DNA from: SP5GCR1 sp965199685
GTDB taxonomy: Bacteria > Pseudomonadota > Gammaproteobacteria > Poriferisulfidales > Oxydemutatoraceae
Length of the DNA: 64,000 nt
Assembly: GCA_965199685.1 (NCBI GenBank)
Contig: OZ241323.1
Coordinates: 1,860,001-1,924,000, forward strand
Direction: 5' to 3'
Shown: positions 58,201-64,000 of the stretch, piece by piece
Layout: each line of letters begins with the position of its first letter
Position numbering within the stretch: position 1 is the stretch's first letter
Translations under genes and position numbers: made by a program
Notes under the pieces: generated by a model
What the model saw: the letters and a program-made list of their open reading frames with translations, nothing else
Databases searched by the model: none
What the model was told of the DNA's origin: nothing

Positions 58201-60413
58201 GCGTCGGTATAACTCAATTCTACGCGATAGCGGATGGTAGGTGTCGTACCTTCCGGCACCGTATAGGTAGCGACTGTTTTTGTGGTAGTTTCGATTGCAA
58301 TATCGTGCCATTGTGTATCGCCCAATGCTAGAGATTGCCAACGATAGTTGAATTCGCCGCCGCCGTCCTCTCCTACGATATTTGTAACTAAGGTGATAGA
58401 AGCGGTGGTGCCCGATATATTTGAATTTAATTTCAAATCTGGATCAAGCGTTACATCAGAATTGTTGCGCTTGATAATTGTCACTTTGTGCTCGGTACTA
58501 ACCACGGAGTCGACTCCGCCGACTGTCACTTTGAATACGATATCGCTCTGCTCATAATCACGTCCTATGAAATCTGTGGGGATGCGAACAGTCAGAGAGG
58601 TGGTAGTCGTATCCGATAATTCTAAATTCGGATTCAGCAACTGAGACGGGTTTTGCGGTATGTATTCCCATTGGTAGGGATAATTTGAAGAAACTCCGCT
58701 ATTGCTTACGATTCTATCGCTAGGGAGGCTTAAAGTAAAAGTATCGCCCTCGTCTGCCGACATAATATCAGGTGTAATTCCTTGCGATATTACAATGTCG
58801 GGGTGTTCCACGGACAGTGTATAGACGGTGGTCGTACTAATAAGTGTATCTTTAACTGAGATATCTACGACCACATCGGAGTCTATGAGAATCGAAGTGC
58901 GGCTTTCGCCAGCATTCACATCAATGCTTTCTTGTCCGCGTTTTGTTATCGTAATGACTGCATCATCGTTGTATCTTGTAAGTTGTAATCTAAGTTCGGT
59001 CGTATTGGTAGGGACTTTCAAGACATACGAAGTTTCAGGGAAGTTGAAGGCCGGAAGTAATTTTGTATTTCCTGTCAATACCTGCAAATCACTCAAGCCG
59101 GCGCGTTGATTACGCAACAGCATGCCGCACAAAGGCGGATCTAAGCGTTGTTTCATTGTGCCATTGCTACATGTGAGTTCACTGTCGTTATTGTCGTTGA
59201 ATTTTGCATATTTGAGTGTCGGATAATCATCCGAAGTGCCGAAATCCCAATCAGTTGTACTCCAACCCGTATAACGATTCGGATTCATTGCATTCTGGCT
59301 GAGCGGAGATTTCATTTGTACCGTAGTCAGACTTGTTCCACCTCCGGCACTTAGGGTGAGTCCACTCGTCTCTGAATTCCAGTGACTATGCGTTGCATTT
59401 GCCGAGACCGTCGGCCATTTTTTAGCAATCAATCCACCTCCGGCACTATCCCTTCTTGGGTCTGCAATAACTACTCTACCGATTGCATAGACACGCGTCA
59501 CATCTTGTCCAATTCCACCTGCCAAGCCACCCGCGGTATCACCCGTCACATCACCTGTGGCATAACTATCTTGAATATACGATGAACTAGCTGTCCTGCA
59601 GTAAGTAATAAGATATACCCTATTATTAAGTATACGAGTCGGCTTAAAAATATTAGGACAATTAGCACCAACCAAGCCACCCACCCAACCTTGACCGTCA
59701 ATATTTACTGTTGAATAGCTATTGCTAATAAGGTCATCGTTGCTACCGACTAAGCCACCAAGAACTTTTGTTCCCGCAATAAAAATTGAGCCCAACCCTT
59801 GAACATCAATTGTGCCAGTCGCATAACTATTGATGATTTTAGCCGAATTTATACCGACTAAGCCACCGATGTACTGATCGTTTCTATTATCTCCCCCACC
59901 TGTAATATTGATGTTGATTAAACCAACATTCCTGATGACAGCATCACCTATCGTTGAACCGAACAAACCAGAGGGAGTATCTTCGTTTGTCGAGATATTG
60001 ATAGTTAAATTTTTAATAACATAGCCGTTGCCTTCAAATATGCCTGAAAAATTCGAAATCGGCTGCCAATCTTCGTCTTCTGGTAAATCTAAATCATTGG
60101 CTAACTCATAACCTTTACAACCATCGGTAGCACAACCGGAAACAATGCCGTTTGTCTCGGAGGTATAGTATCCGGTGCCATCGGGCCTGTAGCGGATATT
60201 ACTCAAGCTCTCTATGTTACAAATTTCTATCAGGCCATCGTTATCTATATCAATATCGTTGTTTGCTTCTATTATTCCTTCCGAAAAACAATTTGCATTT
60301 AAGTTCTGAGCAACCGCAGGCGGGCATAGTAAAATTACAAATAAAAAGCAGTAAGTAATGAAAACTGACTTAAACTCTGTGTCTCGTAGGGACCAAAAGT
60401 AATAAATTTTCAT
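49209..60413 (-). CDS. Second giant exported GLUG-repeat protein, 3,734 residues
   Basis: This protein is a diverged paralogue of the 12,444-residue giant. It has a signal peptide cut at AVA|Q near residue 35 and six modules with acidic heads (DIDNDGLIEIC, DIDDDGLIEVYYLEDLDAIR and variants). Each head is followed by GYELxRDLDF and GLUG repeats (GGLVGxNxGxIxNSYAxG), a WDFGxxxQYPILRY closing segment, and Ig/PKD-like domains (YRVxVSYTDAQGY). Unlike the larger protein, five modules end in a cadherin-like beta-sandwich that begins LxxLxxxSG and ends YTLTL. Modules 2-5 have lost the EIC cysteine (YYLE or YTLE instead); modules 1 and 6 keep it. The tail LRIQIRLLLEGLLSE matches the end of the larger giant. 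No enzyme motif or transporter gene is seen. Repeats are more diverged here, suggesting an older or less active array. Confidence 0.92.
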   Translation of the reverse strand: MKIYYFWSLRDTEFKSVFITYCFLFVILLCPPAVAQNLNANCFSEGIIEANNDIDIDNDGLIEICNIESLSNIRYRPDGTGYYTSETNGIVSGCATDGCKGYELANDLDLPEDEDWQPISNFSGIFEGNGYVIKNLTINISTNEDTPSGLFGSTIGDAVIRNVGLININITGGGDNRNDQYIGGLVGINSAKIINSYATGTIDVQGLGSIFIAGTKVLGGLVGSNDDLISNSYSTVNIDGQGWVGGLVGANCPNIFKPTRILNNRVYLITYCRTASSSYIQDSYATGDVTGDTAGGLAGGIGQDVTRVYAIGRVVIADPRRDSAGGGLIAKKWPTVSANATHSHWNSETSGLTLSAGGGTSLTTVQMKSPLSQNAMNPNRYTGWSTTDWDFGTSDDYPTLKYAKFNDNNDSELTCSNGTMKQRLDPPLCGMLLRNQRAGLSDLQVLTGNTKLLPAFNFPETSYVLKVPTNTTELRLQLTRYNDDAVITITKRGQESIDVNAGESRTSILIDSDVVVDISVKDTLISTTTVYTLSVEHPDIVISQGITPDIMSADEGDTFTLSLPSDRIVSNSGVSSNYPYQWEYIPQNPSQLLNPNLELSDTTTTSLTVRIPTDFIGRDYEQSDIVFKVTVGGVDSVVSTEHKVTIIKRNNSDVTLDPDLKLNSNISGTTASITLVTNIVGEDGGGEFNYRWQSLALGDTQWHDIAIETTTKTVATYTVPEGTTPTIRYRVELSYTDAQGYMLTKYLGTYRDDVDIDDDGLIEVYYLEDLDAIRHQPDGIGYQPDPLENIDLNSLGCAEDDTGVCDGYELARHLDFGNDMHYQDLMNKDTWKQGDGWLPIQNLLAVFEGNGNVISGLYIQRDRDNLGLFEQISQRAVIRNIGLLDVEIDSVRNSQNIGGLVGLINSGDIINSYTQGGILGRTSVGGLVGRIDRGKIENSYVNGSILGRHLVGGLVGLNDALIVNTYVRGNISLTRSAGEQDAIAGENHTTITNSYAATNLANALNGNTVNSYTRQAAVPDELKKPIAANASNPELYTSWSSDNWDFGTSEQFPILRYTEQCSVERRRKSTDQPQCGTFLADQNDGLRDLEIISGSISLESVFASETKDYTAYFNNDRPNLQLRLRAYDSDSQISVRKQGENRDYFAGTRTDHQSDSISLENTPRSLVTIKVKEVFPTTETEYTLTLLNETVVRLGDIDVQGPVSRVEGLVSTTESNSFTLTAPRIGGGRGIYRYEWTAIPQNPSQLMNPTLELSGTTSTVLTIHIPPDFVGRNAMNSNILFTVTAGDGFSATSLGIVVRINKIDNSTVVLNPILLKDGYKLSVVQDDISDLDGEVNFSYQWQQKPIGVGTWDDILGATTESYTIPAEYPIPFNYRVRVQYTDAQNYPSDFAFSDPTPSDYRPDIDVDNDGLIEIYYLEELDAIRYRLDGSGYRTSTQASVIKAGCGYNNNKSNICRGYELIRDLDFRDDRHYQKLSNKNIWTAGSGWVPIGDSNSTTSISIIFEGNGYTISNLYQQTDAYGGLFGNVNNRSDEAPLRIYNIGLLDVDIRTRSGDSGGLVGACKGCLIANSYVTGTLSSQGEVNAMGGLVGRSTTSTVGLNNAQYQNIYARVNVAGDATDVGRLIGSGDIDINNAYARAYNTESYVGKMIGNFGGTIKNSYATGTEITADNESNMIIDSYSTPTVSRLKLPTAPNASNPQLYKNWSTADWDFGNSLQYPILRYTKNGDEEYPACSARLPIKNTDQPQCRTFLPDQGINLRDLNIVSPEPARVRTNRTFDSEITDYTVRIRASENNLKLELSSYDPKATITIDGIGTVVGSTFTTIVLSADDSVLNIIVTDTVPITYTLTINKIAPIAGVNEITIEPTNSDGTVNEGSTVRLTSGITGGTHSWTLPDSLERLEQNDSVITIRIPTDFVEADSTEARNNVSVIITDPFTRSFEEIIATLAIKKIDNGFAETDFAANDRALTVSVGDDPDGNPSIYTYRWQRQNLSSNSWSTISPINRTLNDSDTYTIPSDITAVTRYRVIVSYTDAQGYGGNREVGNYLYRTSDNDDDDDGFIDIYTLEDLNAIRSQSHEQYELRRDLDFADPLSYADTRNMSRWLSNWTPIPSLSGRFSKTLEGNGYTISNININNIFYTGFFSIISRGGIIKNIGLLNLNIQGGFATGGLAAENQGSIIASYVTGTTNIRGGSWVGGLVGWNNTGVINASYADAVGFVSANGNSIGGLVGNNQGDIKNSWANIGVSGNSQVGGLVGQNQSSISNSFALADTQGNQRAGGLVGHNLRAVSEVINSYAAGDIRVRGNEVTVGGLIGYLQAGSVENSYTISKTIHSNNLNNGGLFGFVGRNASVSASYWDSQIYTESDTHPVSDGRERTTDVLQSPTDAIDIYDGWSITDWDFGDAVSYPLLRYDEDLCDLDATEPMCGLLPGQYHTTGLGALFLLSNGEVLNDDWRFDAQPFSALITNYDTKVHNASEIQLRPFAVDSEHAKIEITKDDSDMTDYFLGKSSGETSHPIRLNAPGLVTSVTIVVKDTDTSTTYTLAVARSAFEIDNIDVESESTSIGEGDEVTLKINARTINTEDNAIDYSWRYTPANSVQIIEQSTATLRFRIPDDFVKGNAMVTTAGVVFSVDVRNGETTLTTMTKVIVNKVNNGIPPDISLDANPTVLRINTGAGIDSDGAGEFRYDWQSRRSNTDWNTISSLSEYIIPLNVAGDTLYRVNVMHEDGQGHITRYEIRESFILEPFRVDLDENDDGFIEIYYLDDLDEMRGHLAEMPTTCGQNNSEVCLGYELRRSLNFSDLSSYRKEINNKWISGEGWQPIGDVENPFNSVFRATTDTLVISDLYINKPNRDNIALFGVIGATARISDIHLINATVIGRFAVGGLVGWSDNRGSVTASSFIGNSSVDGNIRATASWAGGLVGSNDGSIVNSHANGSVDGRVATGGLVGYNSGLISSSYAHSNITGRESVGGLVGYNGMLTGSGVISNSYAAGSVEGIFNVGGLVGYHNADTITDVHAVGNVIGAIDVGGLVGGFSNDPQILRGYAVGNVTAVSANNISVTNDAIPTLVYTGQFDKNGYASCVLGGQADYRVRLPACGTPLPEQDIAGGIGNLALSNLTLSSGTLEPLFDPTKTSYEILDTSESLMQVTATANNPNATVTISSGDQSISMNSQASLMVQLIIDSNISVTLTALNQTTKEYTITLSTQPDLTNPPQAPCSTTDIDKDNDGLIDICDIEGLYAIRYRLDGAGYKATASANETTAGCPLVNGVEKCRGYELLRDLDFTITQSYRNPANRMIWNEGKGWRPLGTLANPFKATFNANGHSIANLRVNRPDSDHIGLFGSADTTALISNAELSDVNVHGRFLVGALVGQNTGRITNSYTSNKASTSTVVATDLWAGGLVGYNALIINNSYASGTASAYGIVGGLVGTNLDQVINSHSESDVIGNSFIGGLVGINNAIITGSYALGAASESFYYTGGLVGLNTGTIENSYATGNIIGNERVGGLVGDNRNFINASYAIGEVGGTRLVGALAGINGGVITNSYAGDSAYSIVGGNNAGMGRMQNSEILSNTMLRSQSSITGWDTSRWDFGDNTQYPILKYTRSEFDRSECEQCNSLLTGQFIEFLLTTEEPATLVRSGDDYILKIGSHDTRVKLIPNSSHDDIVIRYAVDDETEQMVASVEPFIVMMPIDAQTITITASAQDDNSVIRSSTRAIDIDRILRIQIRLLLEGLLSE
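49212..49262 (-). other. Shared C-terminal tail of the second giant protein
   Basis: RILRIQIRLLLEGLLSE closes the protein. It aligns residue for residue with the end of the first giant, although the domains just before it differ, which points to a conserved function of the tail itself. Confidence 0.7.
50690..60260 (-). repeat. Six Ca-loop/GLUG modules of the second giant
   Basis: Heads lie near 60,235; 58,140; 56,185; 54,245; 52,155 and 50,735, a spacing of about 1.4-2.1 kb. Cadherin-like beta-sandwich segments lie near 59,100-58,800, 57,165-56,850, 55,145-54,860, 53,115-52,790 and 51,085-50,815. No two modules look nearly identical in DNA, in contrast to the first giant. Confidence 0.8.
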
Positions 60414-60475
60414 ATTATTAGGTAAAAATACTCTTAGCAGGAATATTGTATATAAAACAGGAATAGCGGAGTAAT

Positions 60476-60504
60476 ATTATATATTAAAACCTATTGTGGT
60501 TCAG
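60476..60504 (-). promoter_or_regulatory. Possible promoter of the second giant
   Basis: Minus-strand TATAAT (60,481-60,476) lies 17 bases after CTGAAC (60,504-60,499; 3 of 6 consensus). The region is very A+T-rich, so chance is a concern. Confidence 0.35.
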
Positions 60505-60539
60505 GCACTTTAGGACTGTTGAAAAAGTATCTAATGCAC

Positions 60540-60571
60540 TGTAGGGGCGAACTTGCGTGTTCTCCCTTACA
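60540..60571. repeat. TGTAGG-family palindrome overlapping a stop codon
   Basis: The unit starts TGTAGGGGCGAACTTGCG and ends in TTACA, closing on itself as a hairpin. Its inner end contains the TAA stop of the CobB/CbiA-like gene (60,567-60,569), so the last codon of that gene and its stop may derive from the element. Confidence 0.6.
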
Positions 60572-61982
60572 TCTCATAGGTTACGTTGCGGTTCCTGCGC
60601 ACAAAATCGCTAAACCGTTCTGCCCAACGCCCGCAAGTATTACGCTGATGGGTATAAGCCGCCAATAGATTCTTATAGACGATGCCGTCGCGCCCATTTC
60701 CCAAACCCGCGCCTCTGGAAATCTTATATGCAGTAGGATAACTTTGCTTCATATCAACAAGACGAGAATAATGAAACTCGTGCGCGTGAATCACGCTACT
60801 CGTGTTGTCCTCACCTCGCCCACCCCATATCATCCCGTCGGTTTCGTTCAACTCAACATACCCTCTGCCTTGCGGTATTTCGTGCATTTGCGTATCGGCA
60901 TCTATCACGCCGCACATTTCCAAACGCCGACCTTGCCAATGGATACTGTTGGTTAAATACATCAGACCACCGCACTCGGCATAAACGGGCATACGGTTTT
61001 CTATCGCCTCGGCGACTGCATGACGCAATGCCCGATTTGCTTCGAGCGCGCCCGCTTGGGTTTCTGGGAAACCACCGCCGATAAACAATCCGTCAATTGG
61101 CGGCAATTGGCTATCGGTCAGACTATTGATAAAGACCAATTCCACACCGCAACGTTTGAGTGTCTCTAAATCATCCGGATAATAAAAGTTAAATGCCGAG
61201 TCTTTGAATACGCCGATACGGATATCCGCATCAAGTTTTTTGTAGTTGGGTTTTTCGTAGTTGGGCTTCTCATGTTTATGCCGAGTACGCGCAAGCGGTG
61301 TCGCCTGCGCCGCAAGTTGCATAATCTTTTCCAGATCTATTTGCGGTGCGATACACGCCGATAGGGTTTCAATAAACCGTGATGTGCCGGTTGCTTCGTT
61401 GGCAGGGATAAGACCTAAATGTCGCTCAGGCAGTGATAATGCTTTATCTTTCATAACCGCACCCATTACTGGTATATCGGTATATCGTTCCACCGCAGCG
61501 ATGAGTTTTGATTGATGGCGAGCGCCACCCACTTGGTTCAATATCACACCACCTATGGACAGTTCCGGGACAAATTTGTCATAGCCCAATAACAACGGAG
61601 CAATACCTCTTGTCATGCCTTCACAATCCACAACCAACAAGATCGGACATTTGAGTAGTTCGGCAAGTGCCGCATTACTGTTGCTGCCGTCCAAAGAGAC
61701 ACCGTCGTAGAGACCCTTGTTCGCTTCTATCACTGCGATTGTTCCCGGCGGCGACTTGTCCGCCACCATCGCAATAATCTCGTCGTTTGATTGGACGTTG
61801 AAATCCAGGTTATAACACGCGCCGCCTGCTGCTGCCGACAACCATTGCGGGTCTATATAGTCGGGCCCCTTTTTATACGGTGTGGGGTTTGCGCCCTGAG
61901 CTTTGAGCAGAGCGATTAAGGCAGTAGTGAATATCGTTTTGCCCGACGATTTATGCGTAGCACTAACGAGCAATCTACTCAT
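60567..61982 (-). CDS. Cobyrinate a,c-diamide synthase family protein (CobB/CbiA; DsrN-like possible)
   Basis: This cytoplasmic enzyme family uses glutamine and ATP to amidate the a and c side chains of cobyrinate, or of siroheme-type rings in the DsrN branch. The N-terminal P-loop domain reads LVSATHKSSGKTIFTTALI and then KKGPDYIDPQWL. The C-terminal class I glutamine amidotransferase domain has YAECGGLMYLTN with its cysteine at about residue 337. VIHAHEFHYSR and LLAAYTHQR near the end complete the family pattern. Length is 471, as usual. The ATG at 61,982 overlaps the stop of the upstream acyl-CoA ligase by eight bases (ATGAGTAG), so translation is probably coupled. No other corrinoid or dsr gene is in the window, so the true substrate is open. 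I see no cobalamin riboswitch upstream. The stop codon lies in a palindromic repeat. Confidence 0.9.
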   Translation of the reverse strand: MSRLLVSATHKSSGKTIFTTALIALLKAQGANPTPYKKGPDYIDPQWLSAAAGGACYNLDFNVQSNDEIIAMVADKSPPGTIAVIEANKGLYDGVSLDGSNSNAALAELLKCPILLVVDCEGMTRGIAPLLLGYDKFVPELSIGGVILNQVGGARHQSKLIAAVERYTDIPVMGAVMKDKALSLPERHLGLIPANEATGTSRFIETLSACIAPQIDLEKIMQLAAQATPLARTRHKHEKPNYEKPNYKKLDADIRIGVFKDSAFNFYYPDDLETLKRCGVELVFINSLTDSQLPPIDGLFIGGGFPETQAGALEANRALRHAVAEAIENRMPVYAECGGLMYLTNSIHWQGRRLEMCGVIDADTQMHEIPQGRGYVELNETDGMIWGGRGEDNTSSVIHAHEFHYSRLVDMKQSYPTAYKISRGAGLGNGRDGIVYKNLLAAYTHQRNTCGRWAERFSDFVRRNRNVTYEM

Positions 61983-63711
61983 ACGCTCGATTTATTTGAT
62001 CCTGATAGCGTTCAACAACACGGGCGCGTTTTAGTTTAAGCGTCGGCGTGAGCAAGCCGTTTTCAATCGTCCACGGTTCGGTCAAGCAAACGATGCGGCG
62101 TATTTTGGCATAAGCAGGAAAGTCATCCATCAACTGATTGACATGTTTGTTCAATGCTGTGTGCAGACGAGTAGACGACAGTTCGGTCTTGGCATCCAAT
62201 GTCGGGTATGTCTGTAGATAGTGGGCTATCGCCTCTTCATCAAGCACCAACAGGGCAATCAAGAATGCTCGCCCTTCGCCATAGACCATCGCTTGCTGAA
62301 ATAGCCGGTCGCGTATCAGCACATGCTCTATATCGGCAGGTGCGATTTTCTCGCCGTTGCTCAATACGATGATTTCCTTAATTCTACCAGTAATATACAA
62401 ACGTCCTGCTTGATCCAGACGAGCCTGATCGCCGGTGTGCAACCAACCTTCGCTGTCTATAGCCTCAGCAGTTTTATCGGGAAGCTGCCAATAACCCTGC
62501 ATGACATTAGAACCGCGCACTAATAACTCATCGTTCTCGCCAATTTTAACTTCCACGCCCGGCAATGCCTTGCCGACACTGCCGATGGCAAGGTCGGGAA
62601 AGTTAACCGAAACGACTGGAGAAGATTCGGTCAAACCGTAGCCTTGATAGATTGTTGCACCCAATGATGCAAACAACTTGGATAATGCCGGATCCAACGG
62701 CGCGCCGCCGCTAATCGTAAATCGCATGCGACCACCGAAGACTTGCCTGAGCTTGCTTGCAAACAACAAATCCATAATCGGCCATATCGGCAAGCTAATC
62801 AGTCTTGCAAATGACGAAGACCTGCGGTACCAGCCGAGTGCAACCGTAAATTGAAACAATTTTTGTATCACCAAAGGGCGTTGCGATAACGATGTCGTCA
62901 AACGATCGTACATTTGCTCGTAGAGGCGCGGCACCGAAATAAGTACCGTCGGCTTAATGTCTTGCAAGTCCGATTTGATCTGTTGCAAAGATCGAGAAAA
63001 AGCGACTTTGGCACCTACCCACATCGTCATGTAGTAGCCAGCAGTACGCTCAAAAGAATGAGATAAAGGCAAAAAGGACAAGAACAAGTCGTCGGTGCCG
63101 ATATCCGCAACGGTTGCTGCCGCTTGCGCGTTCTTTAAGATATTGGCGTGCGTCAACATCACACCCTTGGGCGGTCCGGTTGTCCCCGAAGTATAAATAA
63201 TAGACGCAAGTGCCTCACCATCTATCTCGTCGGGGAGTAGCGTGTCCTCTTTGGCTTCCCAGTCCGACACACATACACATCGGGTTTCCTTGTCCACCTT
63301 TTTGTCTATGGAAACCACACGTTGTAATTCCGGCAAATCGTCTAAAACCAAATTCTCAATTCGTGTCGCATCGCTGAATAACAACTTAGCACCCGAATCT
63401 TTCAAGATATGCGCAACATTGCCAGCATTGTCGTGATTATAAAGCGGCACAGTAATCAACCCACAACCCAATGCCGCTTGGTCAAACACAATCCAGTCCA
63501 CACCGTTTGCAAGCATAATCGCAACGCGATCTCCCGCTTGTAAGTTCTCCGACCTAAAGCTGTGTTGCATCCGACCTATGCGTCTGGCAATATCTTGCCA
63601 AGTGTATTGGTGCCAAGCGTCGCGTTCTTTGTGCCATTGCAAATAGGCGCATTGGTTGCCCGACACACGAAGACGTTCTAAAAATAATCCGTAGAGACTT
63701 TGAGGTTTCAT
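61975..63711 (-). CDS. AMP-forming long-chain acyl-CoA ligase
   Basis: This member of the AMP-binding (ANL) superfamily activates a carboxylate, probably a long-chain fatty acid, to the acyl-adenylate and then the CoA ester. Motifs include the phosphate loop IIYTSGTTGPPKGVMLTH, the SFLPLSHSFERTAGYY segment typical of the FadD15-like branch, ISGGAPLDPALSKLF, YQGYGLTESSPVVS, and the hinge region LHTGDQARLDQAGRLYITGR followed by KEIIVLSNGEKIAP. At 578 residues it is slightly shorter than the average FadD15-type protein but complete. The ATG at 63,711 has no strong ribosome site. Its coupling to a cobyrinate-amidase gene is unexpected and may only reflect shared transcription. Confidence 0.93.
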   Translation of the reverse strand: MKPQSLYGLFLERLRVSGNQCAYLQWHKERDAWHQYTWQDIARRIGRMQHSFRSENLQAGDRVAIMLANGVDWIVFDQAALGCGLITVPLYNHDNAGNVAHILKDSGAKLLFSDATRIENLVLDDLPELQRVVSIDKKVDKETRCVCVSDWEAKEDTLLPDEIDGEALASIIYTSGTTGPPKGVMLTHANILKNAQAAATVADIGTDDLFLSFLPLSHSFERTAGYYMTMWVGAKVAFSRSLQQIKSDLQDIKPTVLISVPRLYEQMYDRLTTSLSQRPLVIQKLFQFTVALGWYRRSSSFARLISLPIWPIMDLLFASKLRQVFGGRMRFTISGGAPLDPALSKLFASLGATIYQGYGLTESSPVVSVNFPDLAIGSVGKALPGVEVKIGENDELLVRGSNVMQGYWQLPDKTAEAIDSEGWLHTGDQARLDQAGRLYITGRIKEIIVLSNGEKIAPADIEHVLIRDRLFQQAMVYGEGRAFLIALLVLDEEAIAHYLQTYPTLDAKTELSSTRLHTALNKHVNQLMDDFPAYAKIRRIVCLTEPWTIENGLLTPTLKLKRARVVERYQDQINRAYE

Positions 63712-63805
63712 ATTAAGTTCGCTTGTGATAATAGGCTAATAGTATAAACTCATTATGAAAAGATATAGTCAAGAATGAATACAGAGTTAACATTTGAACC
63801 CCGAA

Positions 63806-63833
63806 TTCACAAATCATTGTTTTATGATATGAT
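63806..63833 (+). promoter_or_regulatory. Sigma70-type promoter for the right-hand partial gene
   Basis: TTCACA (5 of 6 consensus) at 63,806-63,811 and TATGAT at 63,828-63,833 are separated by 16 bases. The start would be near 63,840, leaving a leader of about 90 bases that includes a 14-codon open frame. Confidence 0.5.
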
Positions 63834-63863
63834 GTTATTTTCTTTACCATTTGGAAGATTATT

Positions 63864-63908
63864 ATGACAGAGGTAATAATTGGCGGTATTACAAAAATTC
63901 AAAATTAA
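63864..63908 (+). CDS. Possible 14-codon leader peptide
   Basis: ATG at 63,864, preceded by GGAAG, opens MTEVIIGGITKIQN and stops at 63,908, 21 bases before the next gene. It has no special codon run that would suggest attenuation, so it may be chance. Confidence 0.15.
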   Translation: MTEVIIGGITKIQN

Positions 63909-63929
63909 ACATCACGAGGAGTTAAATAA

Positions 63930-64000
63930 ATGGACATAGTTTATGAGACCATAAAGAAAATTCCAGGCGTATCCGATAATGAAGCACACGAGGTTGCTTC
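63930..64000 (+). CDS. Unrecognised gene, 5' end only
   Basis: The ATG at 63,930 has a good ribosome site (GAGGAG, 63,916-63,921). The 23 visible residues start MDIVYETIKKIPGVSDNEAH and run off the window. The opening vaguely resembles small coiled-coil proteins of the DUF1640 family, but this is too little to assign. It is divergent from the acyl-CoA ligase and has its own promoter. Confidence 0.6.
   Translation, partial: MDIVYETIKKIPGVSDNEAHEVA

Noticed and set aside
8986..60413. RTX, autotransporter, LPXTG, PEP-CTERM or type IX signals in the giants
   Set aside because: No GGxGxD nonapeptides, terminal beta-barrel, LPXTG, PEP motif with membrane helix, or typical type IX C-terminal domain was seen.
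61983..63800. Cobalamin riboswitch for the CobB/CbiA-like gene
   Set aside because: The gene overlaps the upstream ligase gene, and no B12-box-like sequence was noticed before the ligase.

Overview
The window looks like a chromosomal segment of a gammaproteobacterium with moderate-to-low G+C. The evidence is the RpoD sequence, the L31, L28 and L33 ribosomal proteins, bioB-bioF, a stand-alone PolA-type 5' nuclease, and a membrane desaturase like those of Pseudomonas relatives. No gene fixes the genus. A sulfur-oxidising or host-associated marine lineage is possible but is not shown by the sequence.

Layout. Positions 1-8.8 kb hold housekeeping genes: the 3' end of an FMN-dependent glutamate synthase-like gene, hemL, a DUF2182 membrane protein, rpoD, a CAT-anticodon tRNA, a 5'-3' exonuclease, a secreted thermonuclease-like protein, rpmE, bioF and bioB. 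From 8,986 to 46,320 one uninterrupted minus-strand frame encodes a 12,444-residue exported protein made of 22 repeated modules. Each module has a Ca-loop/four-cysteine head, a run of GLUG repeats, and usually two Ig/PKD-like domains. Positions 46.4-49.1 kb hold a DUF1326 gene, rpmB-rpmG and a fatty acid desaturase. From 49,209 to 60,413 a second exported giant of 3,734 residues has the same architecture in diverged form (six modules, five cadherin-like beta-sandwich domains). Positions 60.5-64 kb hold a CobB/CbiA-type amidase translationally coupled to an acyl-CoA ligase, then the start of an unrecognised gene.

The two giants are the outstanding content. Both have a Sec signal peptide ending AxA|Q, both start a module with an acidic DxDxDG loop, and both end in nearly the same short peptide, pattern [VI][IL]R[LI]x[VI][KR][VL][FL]LEG[FL]L. 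I see no LPXTG, RTX nonapeptides or autotransporter barrel, so this tail is a candidate for an undescribed sorting or anchoring signal. The large gene shows recent and ongoing shuffling: a ~1 kb near-identical segment repeated at a 1,746-bp period, a 90-bp tandem duplication, dispersed module subtypes, and modules whose Ig linker seems to have been lost at a short repeated motif.

The intergenic DNA carries families of small palindromes. One has ends TGTAGG...CCTAA (8,826-8,981, 47,595-47,624, 60,540-60,571). Another pairs a CCCCTCC/GGAGGGG hairpin with a TTGTTGC-type hairpin, found just after the hemL and rpmG stop codons. Stem differences between copies are compensatory. The DUF2182 and DUF1326 genes, often neighbours elsewhere, lie on either side of the large giant. 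Coordinates of domains inside the giants are read by eye and approximate.
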